Positions 15,404-25,463 of a stretch of DNA of 52,179 bases are shown here, piece by piece; the stretch's first letter is position 1; each line of letters starts with the position of its first letter. This DNA is from Candidatus Yanofskybacteria bacterium RIFCSPLOWO2_02_FULL_45_18 (GTDB lineage: Bacteria > Patescibacteriota > Minisyncoccia > 2-02-FULL-40-12 > GWA2-44-9). The notes under the pieces were generated by a model that worked only from the letters and a program-made list of their open reading frames with translations, had not been told where the DNA came from and ran no database searches. The DNA lies in assembly GCA_001795795.1 (NCBI GenBank), contig MGKV01000021.1:15855-68033 (forward strand). Direction: 5' to 3'. The position numbers and the translations under genes were made by a program.

Positions 15404-18043
15404 ATGAGAAAGCTCATTTTGGTCGATTCCAACGCCTTGGTGCATCGGGCTTTTCACGCTCTGCCGCCGATGAATTCACCCAAGGGCCTGCCGACCAACG
15501 CCGTCTATGGTTTTACTGCGGTATTTTTGAAGATGCTCAAGGATATAAAGCCGGATTATATCGCGGCGACTTTTGATTTGGCGGCGCCGACTTTCCGCCA
15601 CGAAGAATTTGAAGAATACAAGGCCCATCGCATGAAAGCGCCCGACGAGCTTTATATTCAAGTCCAGCCGATTAAAGAACTGCTAATGGCCTTTGGCGTG
15701 CCGATTTACGAAAGGGCGGGTTATGAGGCGGACGACCTCATCGGTTCTCTGGCGGAAAAAGCTAAAAAATCCGAAGACCTGCAGGTTATAATTGTAACCG
15801 GCGATCTGGACACCCTGCAGTTGGTTGATGGCGATAAGGTGGTGGTTTTTACTTTGCGCAAGGGCATTACCGATACGATTACCTATGACGAAAAAGAGGT
15901 TAAAAAGCGCTATGGATTTTTGCCGGAGCGGGTAACGGATTATAAGGGCCTCAGGGGCGATCCGTCGGATAATATCCCGGGGGTAAAAGGCGTAGGGGAA
16001 ACGACGGCGACAACACTGATAAAAAAATATGGCACGATTGAAAAGCTGTACGAAGAAATAGAGCGAAAAGCGAAAAGCGAAAAGCGAAAAGCGACAGTTA
16101 AAAAACCAAAAGAAATAAATATACTGCCGGAAAAACTCGTAGAAAAATTGCTGGCCGACAAAGATATGGCATTTTTCTCTAAGAAACTGGCGACAATCGT
16201 GCGGACAGTTGAGGTTGACTTTGATTTGGACAAAACCGATTGGCGTAAAAACCTTAACCGCGAAGCGCTGGAGAAAATTCTGCGCGACTTGGGTTTTTAT
16301 TCACTGGTGAAGCGTCTGGATGAGTCATTGGGCCAGAATCCGTCTAAACCCGAACAGCTTTCGGTTTTTGCGGATGAAGCAATAAAACCGGCGGTGGAGA
16401 TGGTTGAAATCGCCGACCCTGGCAAATTGCCCCCCGCCGGCGAGCTTGCCATTTGTCTTGGCGATGATTTTGCCAGCTTTGCTTCCAACCCCGACAGGGT
16501 TTACAAAATTAGATTACAGGGACGGAAAATAAGCGACACAATTCTAACCAAAACCCGTCTTATCGGCCATGATCTTAAATATCTTAATCGCCGGGCATTT
16601 CAAGAAAATTTTGAAATTAAAAACGAGGTTTTTGACACCAAAATTGCCGCTTATCTGATTAACCCCGATGGGCGCGACTATGATTTTTACAAGGTATTTT
16701 ACGCCGAACTGGGTTATTCGGCCGATGAAAATCCAGTTTTACGGCCCGCCTACGCCTTGCGGCTTCGGCAGGTACAATGGGAAAAACTCAAATCCAACAA
16801 TCTGATAAAGGTCTTTGAAGATATTGAGATGCCATTGATAAAAGTGTTGGCGTGGATGGAACTTAACGGCATCAAAGTGGATGTTCGTGTGCTTAATGAC
16901 TTGCAGAAACTTTGCGCTAAAGAGCTGGCCCAGCTGAAAAAACAAATCCATATTCTGGCCGGCGATGAGTTCAATATTAACTCCCCTCAACAGCTGGGCG
17001 AGATATTGTTCACGAAACTGGCTTTGAAAGGACGGGTGCGCAAGACGGGCAAAGGGGTGCCCTCAACCGCCGCTCCGGAACTGGAAAAGATTCGTGACGA
17101 ACACCCGATCATCCCACTTGTTCTTGACTATCGCGAGCTTCAAAAGCTCAAGACCGCATACATTGAACCCTTCCCCGAGTTGATAAGTAAGAAAGACGGG
17201 CGTATTCATACGACTTACAATCAAACCGGCACCGGCACGGGGCGCCTTGCTTCGCAAGATCCCAATTTGCAGAATATTCCCACCCGCACCGAGCTAGGGC
17301 AGGAGTTTCGCAAGGCGTTCGTTGCCGGAAAAGGCAATCAACTACTCTCTTTTGACTATTCGCAAATTGAACTGCGCATTGTCGCGCATTTGGCGCATGA
17401 CGAGAAAATGATCGCTGCTTTCAAGCGCGGCGAGGACATCCACACCCGCACCGCTTCGGAGGTCTTTGGGGTTTTGCCGGAAAAAGTAACCAAAGAAATG
17501 CGCCGCCAGGCCAAGGTTTTGAATTTCGGCATTATCTACGGCATGGGTGTTTTGGGTTTCGCGCGCTCGGCGGGAGTAGATCGCAACCGGGCGCGCGAAT
17601 TCATTGACCGCTATTTTCGCGAGTTTGAAGGCGTGGCGCGCTATATGGCCGAAACCAAAAAACTGGCCGACCGGAATGAATATGTTCAGACGCTTTTCGG
17701 CCGGAGACGGCTTCTGCCGGAAATTCACTCGCAAATGCCCCAGCTTCGCGCCCAAGCCGAACGCATGGCCGTCAATCATCCGGTGCAGGGAACGGCGGCT
17801 GACTTGATTAAAATGGCCATGATTACCGTGGATAAATATCTTCAGGGTTCGACATTGAAGAAAGAAAAGATTAAAATGTTACTGCAAGTTCATGACGAGC
17901 TTGTTTTTGAAGTGAATTCCGGTTTTGTCGCCCAAGTCGCCCCCAAGATAAAAGAAATCATGGGGGGAGTTTATAAACTTGATATCCCGCTTGTAATTGA
18001 TGTAAAAGTGGGGGAGAATTGGGCAGAGATGAAGAAATTGTGA
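15404..18043 (+). CDS. polA: DNA polymerase I
   Basis: 5' nuclease domain (LILVDSNALVHRAFHALPP) and pol motifs (DYSQIELRIVAHL, RRQAKVLNFGIIYGM, LLQVHDELVFEV). Confidence 0.96.
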   Translation: MRKLILVDSNALVHRAFHALPPMNSPKGLPTNAVYGFTAVFLKMLKDIKPDYIAATFDLAAPTFRHEEFEEYKAHRMKAPDELYIQVQPIKELLMAFGVPIYERAGYEADDLIGSLAEKAKKSEDLQVIIVTGDLDTLQLVDGDKVVVFTLRKGITDTITYDEKEVKKRYGFLPERVTDYKGLRGDPSDNIPGVKGVGETTATTLIKKYGTIEKLYEEIERKAKSEKRKATVKKPKEINILPEKLVEKLLADKDMAFFSKKLATIVRTVEVDFDLDKTDWRKNLNREALEKILRDLGFYSLVKRLDESLGQNPSKPEQLSVFADEAIKPAVEMVEIADPGKLPPAGELAICLGDDFASFASNPDRVYKIRLQGRKISDTILTKTRLIGHDLKYLNRRAFQENFEIKNEVFDTKIAAYLINPDGRDYDFYKVFYAELGYSADENPVLRPAYALRLRQVQWEKLKSNNLIKVFEDIEMPLIKVLAWMELNGIKVDVRVLNDLQKLCAKELAQLKKQIHILAGDEFNINSPQQLGEILFTKLALKGRVRKTGKGVPSTAAPELEKIRDEHPIIPLVLDYRELQKLKTAYIEPFPELISKKDGRIHTTYNQTGTGTGRLASQDPNLQNIPTRTELGQEFRKAFVAGKGNQLLSFDYSQIELRIVAHLAHDEKMIAAFKRGEDIHTRTASEVFGVLPEKVTKEMRRQAKVLNFGIIYGMGVLGFARSAGVDRNRAREFIDRYFREFEGVARYMAETKKLADRNEYVQTLFGRRRLLPEIHSQMPQLRAQAERMAVNHPVQGTAADLIKMAMITVDKYLQGSTLKKEKIKMLLQVHDELVFEVNSGFVAQVAPKIKEIMGGVYKLDIPLVIDVKVGENWAEMKKL

Positions 18044-18061
18044 GAGCGGGACGGAGCTGTT

Positions 18062-18388
18062 ATGAAGACGACATTGGCTGGCTTTTTAACAACGAAACTG
18101 TATTTAAGGAAGCAAGAATCCAAGAGCCCCCTTATTGCGGTTACGGATAAATTGCGGCTTGGACTTGAAATTAAGAATATCAACGAGATTTTGGAAAAAT
18201 TTTTGAAACTCTTTGACGATACCAGCGGCCGGGATTTTACGTCCGAGGAACAAAAAACCGCCAACAAACTGCGCGAAGAACTCAATGAGATCGGCCTGCA
18301 GATGGTTGATGCAAAAGTTTTCCATACCAAAGAAGGCAACCGTGAAATGGAAATTATTTTTTACGATTATCTGGGCTTGCCCAACTAA
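18062..18388 (+). CDS. Small hypothetical protein
   Basis: 108-aa ORF in the gene gap between polA and mutM. Confidence 0.6.
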   Translation: MKTTLAGFLTTKLYLRKQESKSPLIAVTDKLRLGLEIKNINEILEKFLKLFDDTSGRDFTSEEQKTANKLREELNEIGLQMVDAKVFHTKEGNREMEIIFYDYLGLPN

Positions 18389-18397
18389 CAGGAGTGA

Positions 18398-18673
18398 ATG
18401 ATGTCACATGGACGGACGGTTGATGATTTGACCGAAGAGGAGAAGGAACGCGCCAAACTTTCGGCAGTTCGTTTTAAAGAATTGTTGGAGATCGCATTTA
18501 ATGTGGATGCGCGCCACAACAAAGCCGAGATGGCTACGGCGCTAAGCGTTCGTAAGGAACTGGAAGAAATGGGTTTTACAATAACGTGGAGCGCCAACAT
18601 GCCTATGGGTTACCATGGAGATTACAGAATCGAAATTGACATTGTGCTATGGTTGCCCAAAATGGTGCAGTAA
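18398..18673 (+). CDS. Small hypothetical protein, possible diverged paralog of the preceding ORF
   Basis: 91-aa ORF; shared layout R-EL-E-G...EI/M-I...LP near the C-terminus. Confidence 0.6.
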   Translation: MMSHGRTVDDLTEEEKERAKLSAVRFKELLEIAFNVDARHNKAEMATALSVRKELEEMGFTITWSANMPMGYHGDYRIEIDIVLWLPKMVQ

Positions 18674-18702
18674 CCGGCCAATTGACGAAATGGCCGGTTT
18701 TT
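18672..18702 (+). terminator. Rho-independent terminator
   Basis: AACCGGCCA...TGGCCGGTTTTTT. Confidence 0.75.
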
Positions 18703-18717
18703 TAAATAATTGCCAAC

Positions 18718-19662
18718 ATGCCAGAGCTTCCTGAAGTACAAACTACCGTCAACTTTCTTCGCAATAAAATAATCGGCCTGAAAATCGTGGATTTTTGGGC
18801 GGATAAAGAAAAACCGATTCGCCAAGCCGGTGGGGCCGCTAAGTTTAAAAAAATGGTGGTTGGCGCAAAGATTAAAAGTGTCTGGCGCCGCGCCAAGTAT
18901 ATCGTCGTTGATTTGGAGGGGCCGTATACAATCTTTATCCACCAGAAGATATCGGGTCATTTGCTGTATGGAAAATGGCAACAATTGACAGTTGACAACA
19001 AACATTTGACAGACAGATACGGTCAAAGGTCTGACGAAGAATGGATAAGCAAAGAAGGGGGGCCATTAAAAAATGATAGGAAAAACCAGTATATCCGCTT
19101 AATTTTCTTTCTTTCAAACGGCTACCAGCTGGCGCTGTCGGATTTGAGGCGGTTTGGGCGGGTAATTTTAGTAAAAGACGATAAACTTACTGATGTCAAA
19201 GAGCTGAAGGGTTTGGGGCCGGAGCCGTTTGACCTGTCCCTGCTTCAATTTAAAAAACTTTTCAGAAAATCCTTCGGCGGAGCTCGGGACAAACGGGGCA
19301 AGTTGAAGCCGGTGCTTATGGACCAGACATTCGTCGCGGGTATCGGCAACATATACGCCGATGAGATATTATGGGAAGCGGGACTGCATCCGTTGTCCCG
19401 CGTGGAGCATCTTTTGACTTACGAGATTGAAAAAATATACAGGGCGATGATTAAAATTTTGAAAAAAGCGGTTGAATTGCGGGGTTCAAGCATGGACGAC
19501 TACCGTTTGCCGTCAGGTGAAATGGGCAGAGCCCAGCTTTACCATAGGGCCTACCAGAAAACTGGCGACAAGTGCGCCAAGCATGACGGCGGCGTAATTG
19601 AACGAATCAAAATCGGGCAAAGATCAGCGCACTTTTGTCCAAAACATCAAGTATTGAAGTAA
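18718..19662 (+). CDS. mutM: Formamidopyrimidine-DNA glycosylase
   Basis: MPELPEVQT start; DQTFVAGIGNIYADEILWEAGLHP; C-terminal Zn-finger-like region. Confidence 0.94.
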   Translation: MPELPEVQTTVNFLRNKIIGLKIVDFWADKEKPIRQAGGAAKFKKMVVGAKIKSVWRRAKYIVVDLEGPYTIFIHQKISGHLLYGKWQQLTVDNKHLTDRYGQRSDEEWISKEGGPLKNDRKNQYIRLIFFLSNGYQLALSDLRRFGRVILVKDDKLTDVKELKGLGPEPFDLSLLQFKKLFRKSFGGARDKRGKLKPVLMDQTFVAGIGNIYADEILWEAGLHPLSRVEHLLTYEIEKIYRAMIKILKKAVELRGSSMDDYRLPSGEMGRAQLYHRAYQKTGDKCAKHDGGVIERIKIGQRSAHFCPKHQVLK

Positions 19663-19713
19663 CTAGTTCGTATTGTTATTGACCTTTATTTTTCGGGGTG
19701 ATACATTAGAACT

Positions 19714-19992
19714 ATGGCAGAAATTACTAAAGAATATTTTGATAAGTCGCTTAAAAACCTTGCTACCAAGGGTGATTTGGATAATCTTGCCACCAAGGAT
19801 GACTTAGTTCAGCTTGAGCAAAATTTAAAGAATCATGTTGAAAAAGAAATTTTTAATCTTGCGGAGGTAAATGCCAAGAGCTTTGAGCGTATTGAGAGAA
19901 AACTTGAACAGCGGGAAGAACGGGTTGATCGTCTAGAACATGATGTCAAAATGATTAATCAAGTCCTCTCCACCTTCAAATTCATTCCATAA
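19714..19992 (+). CDS. Small coiled-coil hypothetical
   Basis: MAEITKEYFDKSLKNLATKGDLDNLATKDDLVQLEQ... Confidence 0.65.
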   Translation: MAEITKEYFDKSLKNLATKGDLDNLATKDDLVQLEQNLKNHVEKEIFNLAEVNAKSFERIERKLEQREERVDRLEHDVKMINQVLSTFKFIP

Positions 19993-20083
19993 GAGAAAAG
20001 CCGCCCCACGGTGGCTGAAGCCACTCGCCTACGGCGAGGGCGTTCTCTAATGGGATTCATGAGATAGAATGAGTGCTAGTTTC

Positions 20084-20116
20084 ACCAAAACGGCTCATTG
20101 TATGAGCCGTTTTGGT
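20084..20116. terminator. Hairpin terminator (bidirectional)
   Basis: ACCAAAACGGCTCA...TGAGCCGTTTTGGT. Confidence 0.65.
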
Positions 20117-20282
20117 TCAAAGTAAATATATTTTGTTCAGTTTTGACACTGCACGATGCTTGGCGGAACCAATCATAAACGCCCGATAAGTGTGCGATTG
20201 ACAGCGATTTTTAATTGCGGGATAATCCTCGCATTAGTTAGGTTCCAGCAACTTAACAATTTACCAGTTATAGGAGAAGGAT

Positions 20283-22577
20283 ATGAAGAGGTTATTTTTG
20301 GTTGCCGTATGCTTTTTTGTATTTTTGGCCGCTAATGCGGCTATGGCCGACGACTATCTGATTACGGGAGTCATCGCCACGGAACAGAATGGAGAGCAAA
20401 CCATTATTCCCCGCGCAGTTACTATGAGCGAACAAGAAATGTTTCGGCAGATGATGGCCGATCCGCTTGGGTTGATATTGCCCCAACAACAGGCATATCT
20501 GGACAGTTTGCCATCCGAATATGTGATAATTCCCAAAGAGGGGTATTCTTTTGAAGAAGTTGCTGGGTTTCTTGCGGCGCTTGGCGTAAAAGATGTTGTT
20601 CCGGCTTCAATCGGCGATATTCCCATGTTCAGCGGAGCAATCTTGGTGAAAACTGACAACGTTATCGCCGACAGAATCAACCGAGAGCCGTGGATTAAAA
20701 ACTTTTACAGGAACAATCTGGTTTTTCTTGACGGGGACATGGCCGGTTTTACGGAAAAATATGCCGGTCCCGATAATCCCGATACCTTGACCGCGCGGGG
20801 AAACCGAAAAGTTGTCGTAGGGGTAGTTGATACCGGCGTGTCCAAAAAAATGCGCGGCGCCAATTACGCTCCCGGCCCGGAATCAACCCGTTTTGCGACA
20901 TTCATCCAGCCCGACCGCGTCAAGCATAACTTTAAATTCAAACTGCGGGCGGGGGAGCGGTATATCAACTACACCGTTTTCTGGCCGGGTGTGTTCGGTT
21001 CATTTCCCCAGTCGGATGTGGATATTGACCTTTATTTAAAGGACTCCCACGACCGGATCGTCATCAGAGCAAAAAACCGCGGCAGCGTGCCGCCTTCGGA
21101 AAGAATTGAATATGATGCCGGATTGTCCGACAAGGACAGGACATTCACGGCTGAAATGAGAATCGTCTCTTGGGGCAATTCGCCGGTTTTCAACTATCCC
21201 GCATTTGGCGTGCCCATGTGGGCGAACAAGATAACCATGCGGACGGAAGTGGCCAGCCATCCCCGCAACATTGAAGTAATGCTCGGAGATGAGATTCACC
21301 AGCAACCGCCCGACGGCTTTCCGTCTTGGAACAACACTTGGAAGGTCGGATACTTTACTCTTCGAGGCAAGCGTTATCAAGTGACAGCTAGCGATATGTA
21401 TGACCGGACGCAATGCGCCGGACCGCCGGAGTATGACCAATACAAGCAGTACATTTTCGTCGGAGTTGGAGACGGATTTTCAATCAGAGACATGGATACA
21501 AATACCGAGGTTACCAAGGGTGTCGGCGAGTGCGTTGATACACCCTATGGAAAAATGTATCAACCGCCGCAATTTAATCTTGGCGGAGCAACCTATCAGC
21601 TAAACTATCTTTTTAACGTTTCTTACGAACTCTACCTGCGTTTCGGTTCCATAATTACGCCCCAGCAAACGCTGCTGGGAAATGATGTCATTTCTTTCAC
21701 CAAAGTTTCATGGAATTCCGGTGTTTTCGGACCGGCCGATACTACTTACGACTTTCTTGGTCACGGCACCGGTGTGGCAGGTATTGTTGTCGATAAAAGT
21801 TACGGCTCGGCAAAGATATATAACGCCAAGGCGTTCGGAAGCAGTTATTTGGTCTATGGCGTGTGTTCAAGCAACAGTGTCTGGACTTATTGCGTGCAGG
21901 GCGTTGCCGCTTCCACGGTTGATATTATCAACGCCCTTCACGGTGCCGTTGACCACGGAGCAAAAGTCATTAACGCAAGTTTCAGCGCCCATTACTCTCT
22001 GCCGATAAGATGTTCAGACCTTTTAATGAGCCAGTATATCCAATCATTGGTTGATAGCGGGGTGGTAGTGGTTGCTTCCGCGGGAAATTATGGGACTTCC
22101 AGTCCAATGGGAGCTCCCGCCTGTATACCCGATGTGATTACCGTGGGCGCGGTTGCTACTAGCGACCTTAACCATGTGACGGATTACTCGCAAAGAGGGT
22201 CGACGCTTGAAGGCGTCATGAAACCAGATGTGGTTGCCGAAGGAGGGGATGACCCCGCCGTTACATTGGTATGGGAGCACATCGCCAATTTGAGCGCCAA
22301 CGGGAAACTGGTTTGTCGGTCAAAGCAGGAATGGTCTCGGTTTGGCGTGACAGACCTTGTTTCGCCCAAGCTACACAAAATGTCGGGGACAAGCTTCTCC
22401 GCTCCCGAGGTTTCGGCGCTGGTCGCGCGGATGCTCGCCAAAAACCGGCATCTTACTCCGGCGCAGATTAAAGAGATTATCATGTCCACAACCGATGACT
22501 TGGGTTACCCGCTTGAGGTCCAAGGCGCCGGCCGAATCAATCCCGATGCCGCTCTTGCGGCCACTCCCGATCCATAA
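20283..22577 (+). CDS. Secreted S8 (subtilisin-like) serine peptidase with long insertion between Asp and His motifs
   Basis: Signal peptide; VVVGVVDTGVS, FLGHGTGVAGIV, KMSGTSFSAPEVSALVARML. Confidence 0.92.
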   Translation: MKRLFLVAVCFFVFLAANAAMADDYLITGVIATEQNGEQTIIPRAVTMSEQEMFRQMMADPLGLILPQQQAYLDSLPSEYVIIPKEGYSFEEVAGFLAALGVKDVVPASIGDIPMFSGAILVKTDNVIADRINREPWIKNFYRNNLVFLDGDMAGFTEKYAGPDNPDTLTARGNRKVVVGVVDTGVSKKMRGANYAPGPESTRFATFIQPDRVKHNFKFKLRAGERYINYTVFWPGVFGSFPQSDVDIDLYLKDSHDRIVIRAKNRGSVPPSERIEYDAGLSDKDRTFTAEMRIVSWGNSPVFNYPAFGVPMWANKITMRTEVASHPRNIEVMLGDEIHQQPPDGFPSWNNTWKVGYFTLRGKRYQVTASDMYDRTQCAGPPEYDQYKQYIFVGVGDGFSIRDMDTNTEVTKGVGECVDTPYGKMYQPPQFNLGGATYQLNYLFNVSYELYLRFGSIITPQQTLLGNDVISFTKVSWNSGVFGPADTTYDFLGHGTGVAGIVVDKSYGSAKIYNAKAFGSSYLVYGVCSSNSVWTYCVQGVAASTVDIINALHGAVDHGAKVINASFSAHYSLPIRCSDLLMSQYIQSLVDSGVVVVASAGNYGTSSPMGAPACIPDVITVGAVATSDLNHVTDYSQRGSTLEGVMKPDVVAEGGDDPAVTLVWEHIANLSANGKLVCRSKQEWSRFGVTDLVSPKLHKMSGTSFSAPEVSALVARMLAKNRHLTPAQIKEIIMSTTDDLGYPLEVQGAGRINPDAALAATPDP

Positions 22578-22696
22578 TAGCCCCTAACAGTTATTTCGTC
22601 TTTTTCGTGACTAGCTTGTCCCCGTACTCATGCGTGAGTATGAGGCAAGCTGGCCGCTTTTTTGTTACTTACATCAGGCGTGATATAATAAACAGT

Positions 22697-23179
22697 ATGA
22701 ATAATGCCAAATTTCAACACGGCATCGCACCGATTATAATAGTACTGATTTTAACTGCCGCGGGGGCGGTACTTTGGCTTTATCAAAATAGTGGCATGGA
22801 CGGCTGGAGTAAAATCGCGGGCGGGGGGAGGATTTTGTCATTTGCCGTTGAACCATCGCGCAAAGAGGGCGGGTGGACGCTATACACTTACGGGGCGAAG
22901 GCAATTTTCAAAGGCGAGAAACTGTTGAGCGTGGAACTACGCTACTCTCCGACTGGCGCAGGAGCAGGAAATGGGCAACCCGATGGCTATAAGCTAGGCA
23001 ATATGGCGCGGCTTGAGCGATGCGCGGCAGGACAGGAGTGTTCGCCAGATATGCCGGACATGTGGTTTTATAACATGCCTAAAAATTTAACAGCCACCAA
23101 CTTTTGGGCCGTTGCCAAAGACGCCCAAGGCAATACGCTAAAAAGCAATGACTTAGGGAATGTGGGATATGAGGAGTAA
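22697..23179 (+). CDS. Hypothetical membrane-anchored protein
   Basis: MNNAKFQHGIAPIIIVLILTAAGAVLWLY TM start. Confidence 0.65.
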   Translation: MNNAKFQHGIAPIIIVLILTAAGAVLWLYQNSGMDGWSKIAGGGRILSFAVEPSRKEGGWTLYTYGAKAIFKGEKLLSVELRYSPTGAGAGNGQPDGYKLGNMARLERCAAGQECSPDMPDMWFYNMPKNLTATNFWAVAKDAQGNTLKSNDLGNVGYEE

Positions 23180-23256
23180 CCTACAACCCACAATATAGAA
23201 CATAAATCCAGTATTGCGACTGGTTTTTTGTTCTCTTTTGTGATTATCTGGGATAG

Positions 23257-24246
23257 ATGTACCGGCTGAATCTCAACAAAATTTTAGTCATTTTGGGCGT
23301 GATAGCGGTAATTATGGTTGCCGTTTTTTTAACTTGGTTTTATAAGCGGGATATTACGATAAGCAACAAACAGGAAGCAAAGAAAAGCGTAATCACGGGT
23401 TTAGAATGCGAGAATGCCACCCGACGGCCGGTGGCGGTGATGCTGGCGGGGGACAAAGAGGCGCGGCCGCTTTCGGCTATATCGCAGGCGGACTTGGTCG
23501 TAGAAATGCTCGCGGCGCCCAATGGCATCACCCGTTTCATGGCTGTTTATCAGTGTGAAGAACCAAAGGAGATTGGCTCGGTGCGTTCGGCGCGAGACGG
23601 TTTTACCGACCTTGCCGGCAGTTTTGACGCAATTTTTGCTCATTGGGGCGGAGAGCGCGGCGCTTTGGAGCGACTTGACGGTCAGGTAATTGATAATATT
23701 GATGCCATGAAATATGAGGGCGCGACATACTATCGTAAAAAAGGCATCAGGCAACCGCATAACGGTTTTACCTCTTTTGAACTTTTGTGGGGCAAGGCCA
23801 AGGAACTTAAATACCGGTTAGACAATAAATTTGCCGGTTATCCCCACAAGGAAGGCGCCGGCGCCAAGAATCTGGCCAACTTGGTTGATAATATAAAAAT
23901 AAATTATCCCGACCCGTTCGGTTCGGAGTGGAAATATGACACTAAAACAAACGACTACGCGCGTTACCGCGACGGCAAAAAAGAAACCGATGCCAGTGGC
24001 GGGGAGGTTCGCGCCGGCGTGGTTATAGTCATGAAAACAATTTCCGCGCCCCTTCGCGACCAGTATGTTGACGTGGAGGTTTACGGCGAGGGCGAAGCGC
24101 AGATATACCAAAACGAAATATCTATAAGTGGCAAATGGAAAAAAGACCGGACGAGTATTTCAAGCAAGCTGTATTTTTACGACTTCAGCGGCAAAGAGAT
24201 AGAATTCGCCCCAGGCAAGATTTGGATTGAGATTGTAGCAATGTAA
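23257..24246 (+). CDS. DUF3048 (YerB-like) domain membrane protein
   Basis: RRPVAVMLAGDKEARPLSAISQADLVVEM...GSVRSARDGFTDLAGSFDAIFAHWGG. Confidence 0.85.
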   Translation: MYRLNLNKILVILGVIAVIMVAVFLTWFYKRDITISNKQEAKKSVITGLECENATRRPVAVMLAGDKEARPLSAISQADLVVEMLAAPNGITRFMAVYQCEEPKEIGSVRSARDGFTDLAGSFDAIFAHWGGERGALERLDGQVIDNIDAMKYEGATYYRKKGIRQPHNGFTSFELLWGKAKELKYRLDNKFAGYPHKEGAGAKNLANLVDNIKINYPDPFGSEWKYDTKTNDYARYRDGKKETDASGGEVRAGVVIVMKTISAPLRDQYVDVEVYGEGEAQIYQNEISISGKWKKDRTSISSKLYFYDFSGKEIEFAPGKIWIEIVAM

Positions 24247-24488
24247 ATTTCGCTTCCACCACCCCCCTGTCTCACCGGTGCGGATTACAGTAGGGCAAAA
24301 TCTGCCTCGGCAGCTACGATTTTGGGTAAAAATGCAGGTGTCCCGTCATTAGCATTCTGACCCATTTTTACCACCCATCCGAAATCGCTTAACGCTGGAT
24401 TCGCCAAGTAATTCTCAAAAGCCGTCGCAGGGCGGCCTTTGATTTTATAAACTATAAACTATAAACTAGAAACTAGAAACTTTTATTC

Positions 24489-25442
24489 ATGCTCATCTTT
24501 CTCTACGGCCCTGACAAATACCGCTTGCGCGAGGGGTTGGGCCAAATTATCGTTAGTTACAAGAAAAAGCACTCCAGCGGAGTGAATATTTTTGACTTTG
24601 ACTTCTCTGGGCGCGAGATGACGGCGGAAAAGCTAGCCGATACGGTTAAAAGCGTTGCCTTTTTTAACGAGGTCAAACTTGTTATCGCGAGGGATGTTTT
24701 CTCTGCGGGCGCGGCGCAACAAGTTGAGGAACTTATAAAAGAACAAAAACTGGGCGAATTAAGAGATGTCGTTTTGTTGGTTTGCGAAAACCAAGACGCC
24801 AAAGCGCTAGGGGCCAAAAACAAAAGTTTATTTAAATTATTGAGCGACAAAGCCAAGCCCGTTAAAGAGTACCTCTTCCTTTCCGGCGTTAAACTGGAAC
24901 AATGGGTGAAAAGCCAATTTGCGGCGCGGGGTTGTTCCGCCGATACCGGCGCGGTGCGGCAACTTGTTAATTTGGCTGGCGAGGACAGCTGGGCTTTGAC
25001 AAACGAAACAGACAAGCTAAGCAATTTCCGGCAAAACATCACCACTGCGGATGTCGCGCGGTTGGTTTCGGGCAAAGCAGAACAGAATATATTTGAATTT
25101 ACCGATGCTTTGGCAAACAAACAAAAGGCAAAATCTTTTGAGATTCTTTTTAAAGAATTGTCCGGCGGCCGCGAGCCGCATTATATTTTTTCCATGATTG
25201 TTTACCAGTTCCGTAACCTGCTGGCGGTTAAAGATCTGGCCGAACGGGGGCTTAACTTATCGGCAATCCAGCAGAAACTAAAATTGCATCCGTTCGTGGC
25301 GCGAAAACTTGTCGCGGCATCCCAAAAGTTTTCGTTGCCTGACCTTAAAGCAAAATATCAAATGCTCTGCGGCTTGGACATCGCATTCAAAGAGGGGAGA
25401 GTCGACCTCACCGACTCCCTCTATAATTTTGTGCTGGCTTAA
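24489..25442 (+). CDS. holA: DNA polymerase III subunit delta (HolA-like)
   Basis: MLIFLYGPDKYRLREGLGQII...NIFEFTDALANKQKAKSFEILFKELSGGREPHYIFSMIVYQFRNLLAVK. Confidence 0.85.
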   Translation: MLIFLYGPDKYRLREGLGQIIVSYKKKHSSGVNIFDFDFSGREMTAEKLADTVKSVAFFNEVKLVIARDVFSAGAAQQVEELIKEQKLGELRDVVLLVCENQDAKALGAKNKSLFKLLSDKAKPVKEYLFLSGVKLEQWVKSQFAARGCSADTGAVRQLVNLAGEDSWALTNETDKLSNFRQNITTADVARLVSGKAEQNIFEFTDALANKQKAKSFEILFKELSGGREPHYIFSMIVYQFRNLLAVKDLAERGLNLSAIQQKLKLHPFVARKLVAASQKFSLPDLKAKYQMLCGLDIAFKEGRVDLTDSLYNFVLA

Positions 25443-25463
25443 TAAAAAGCTCCTGATGGGGTA

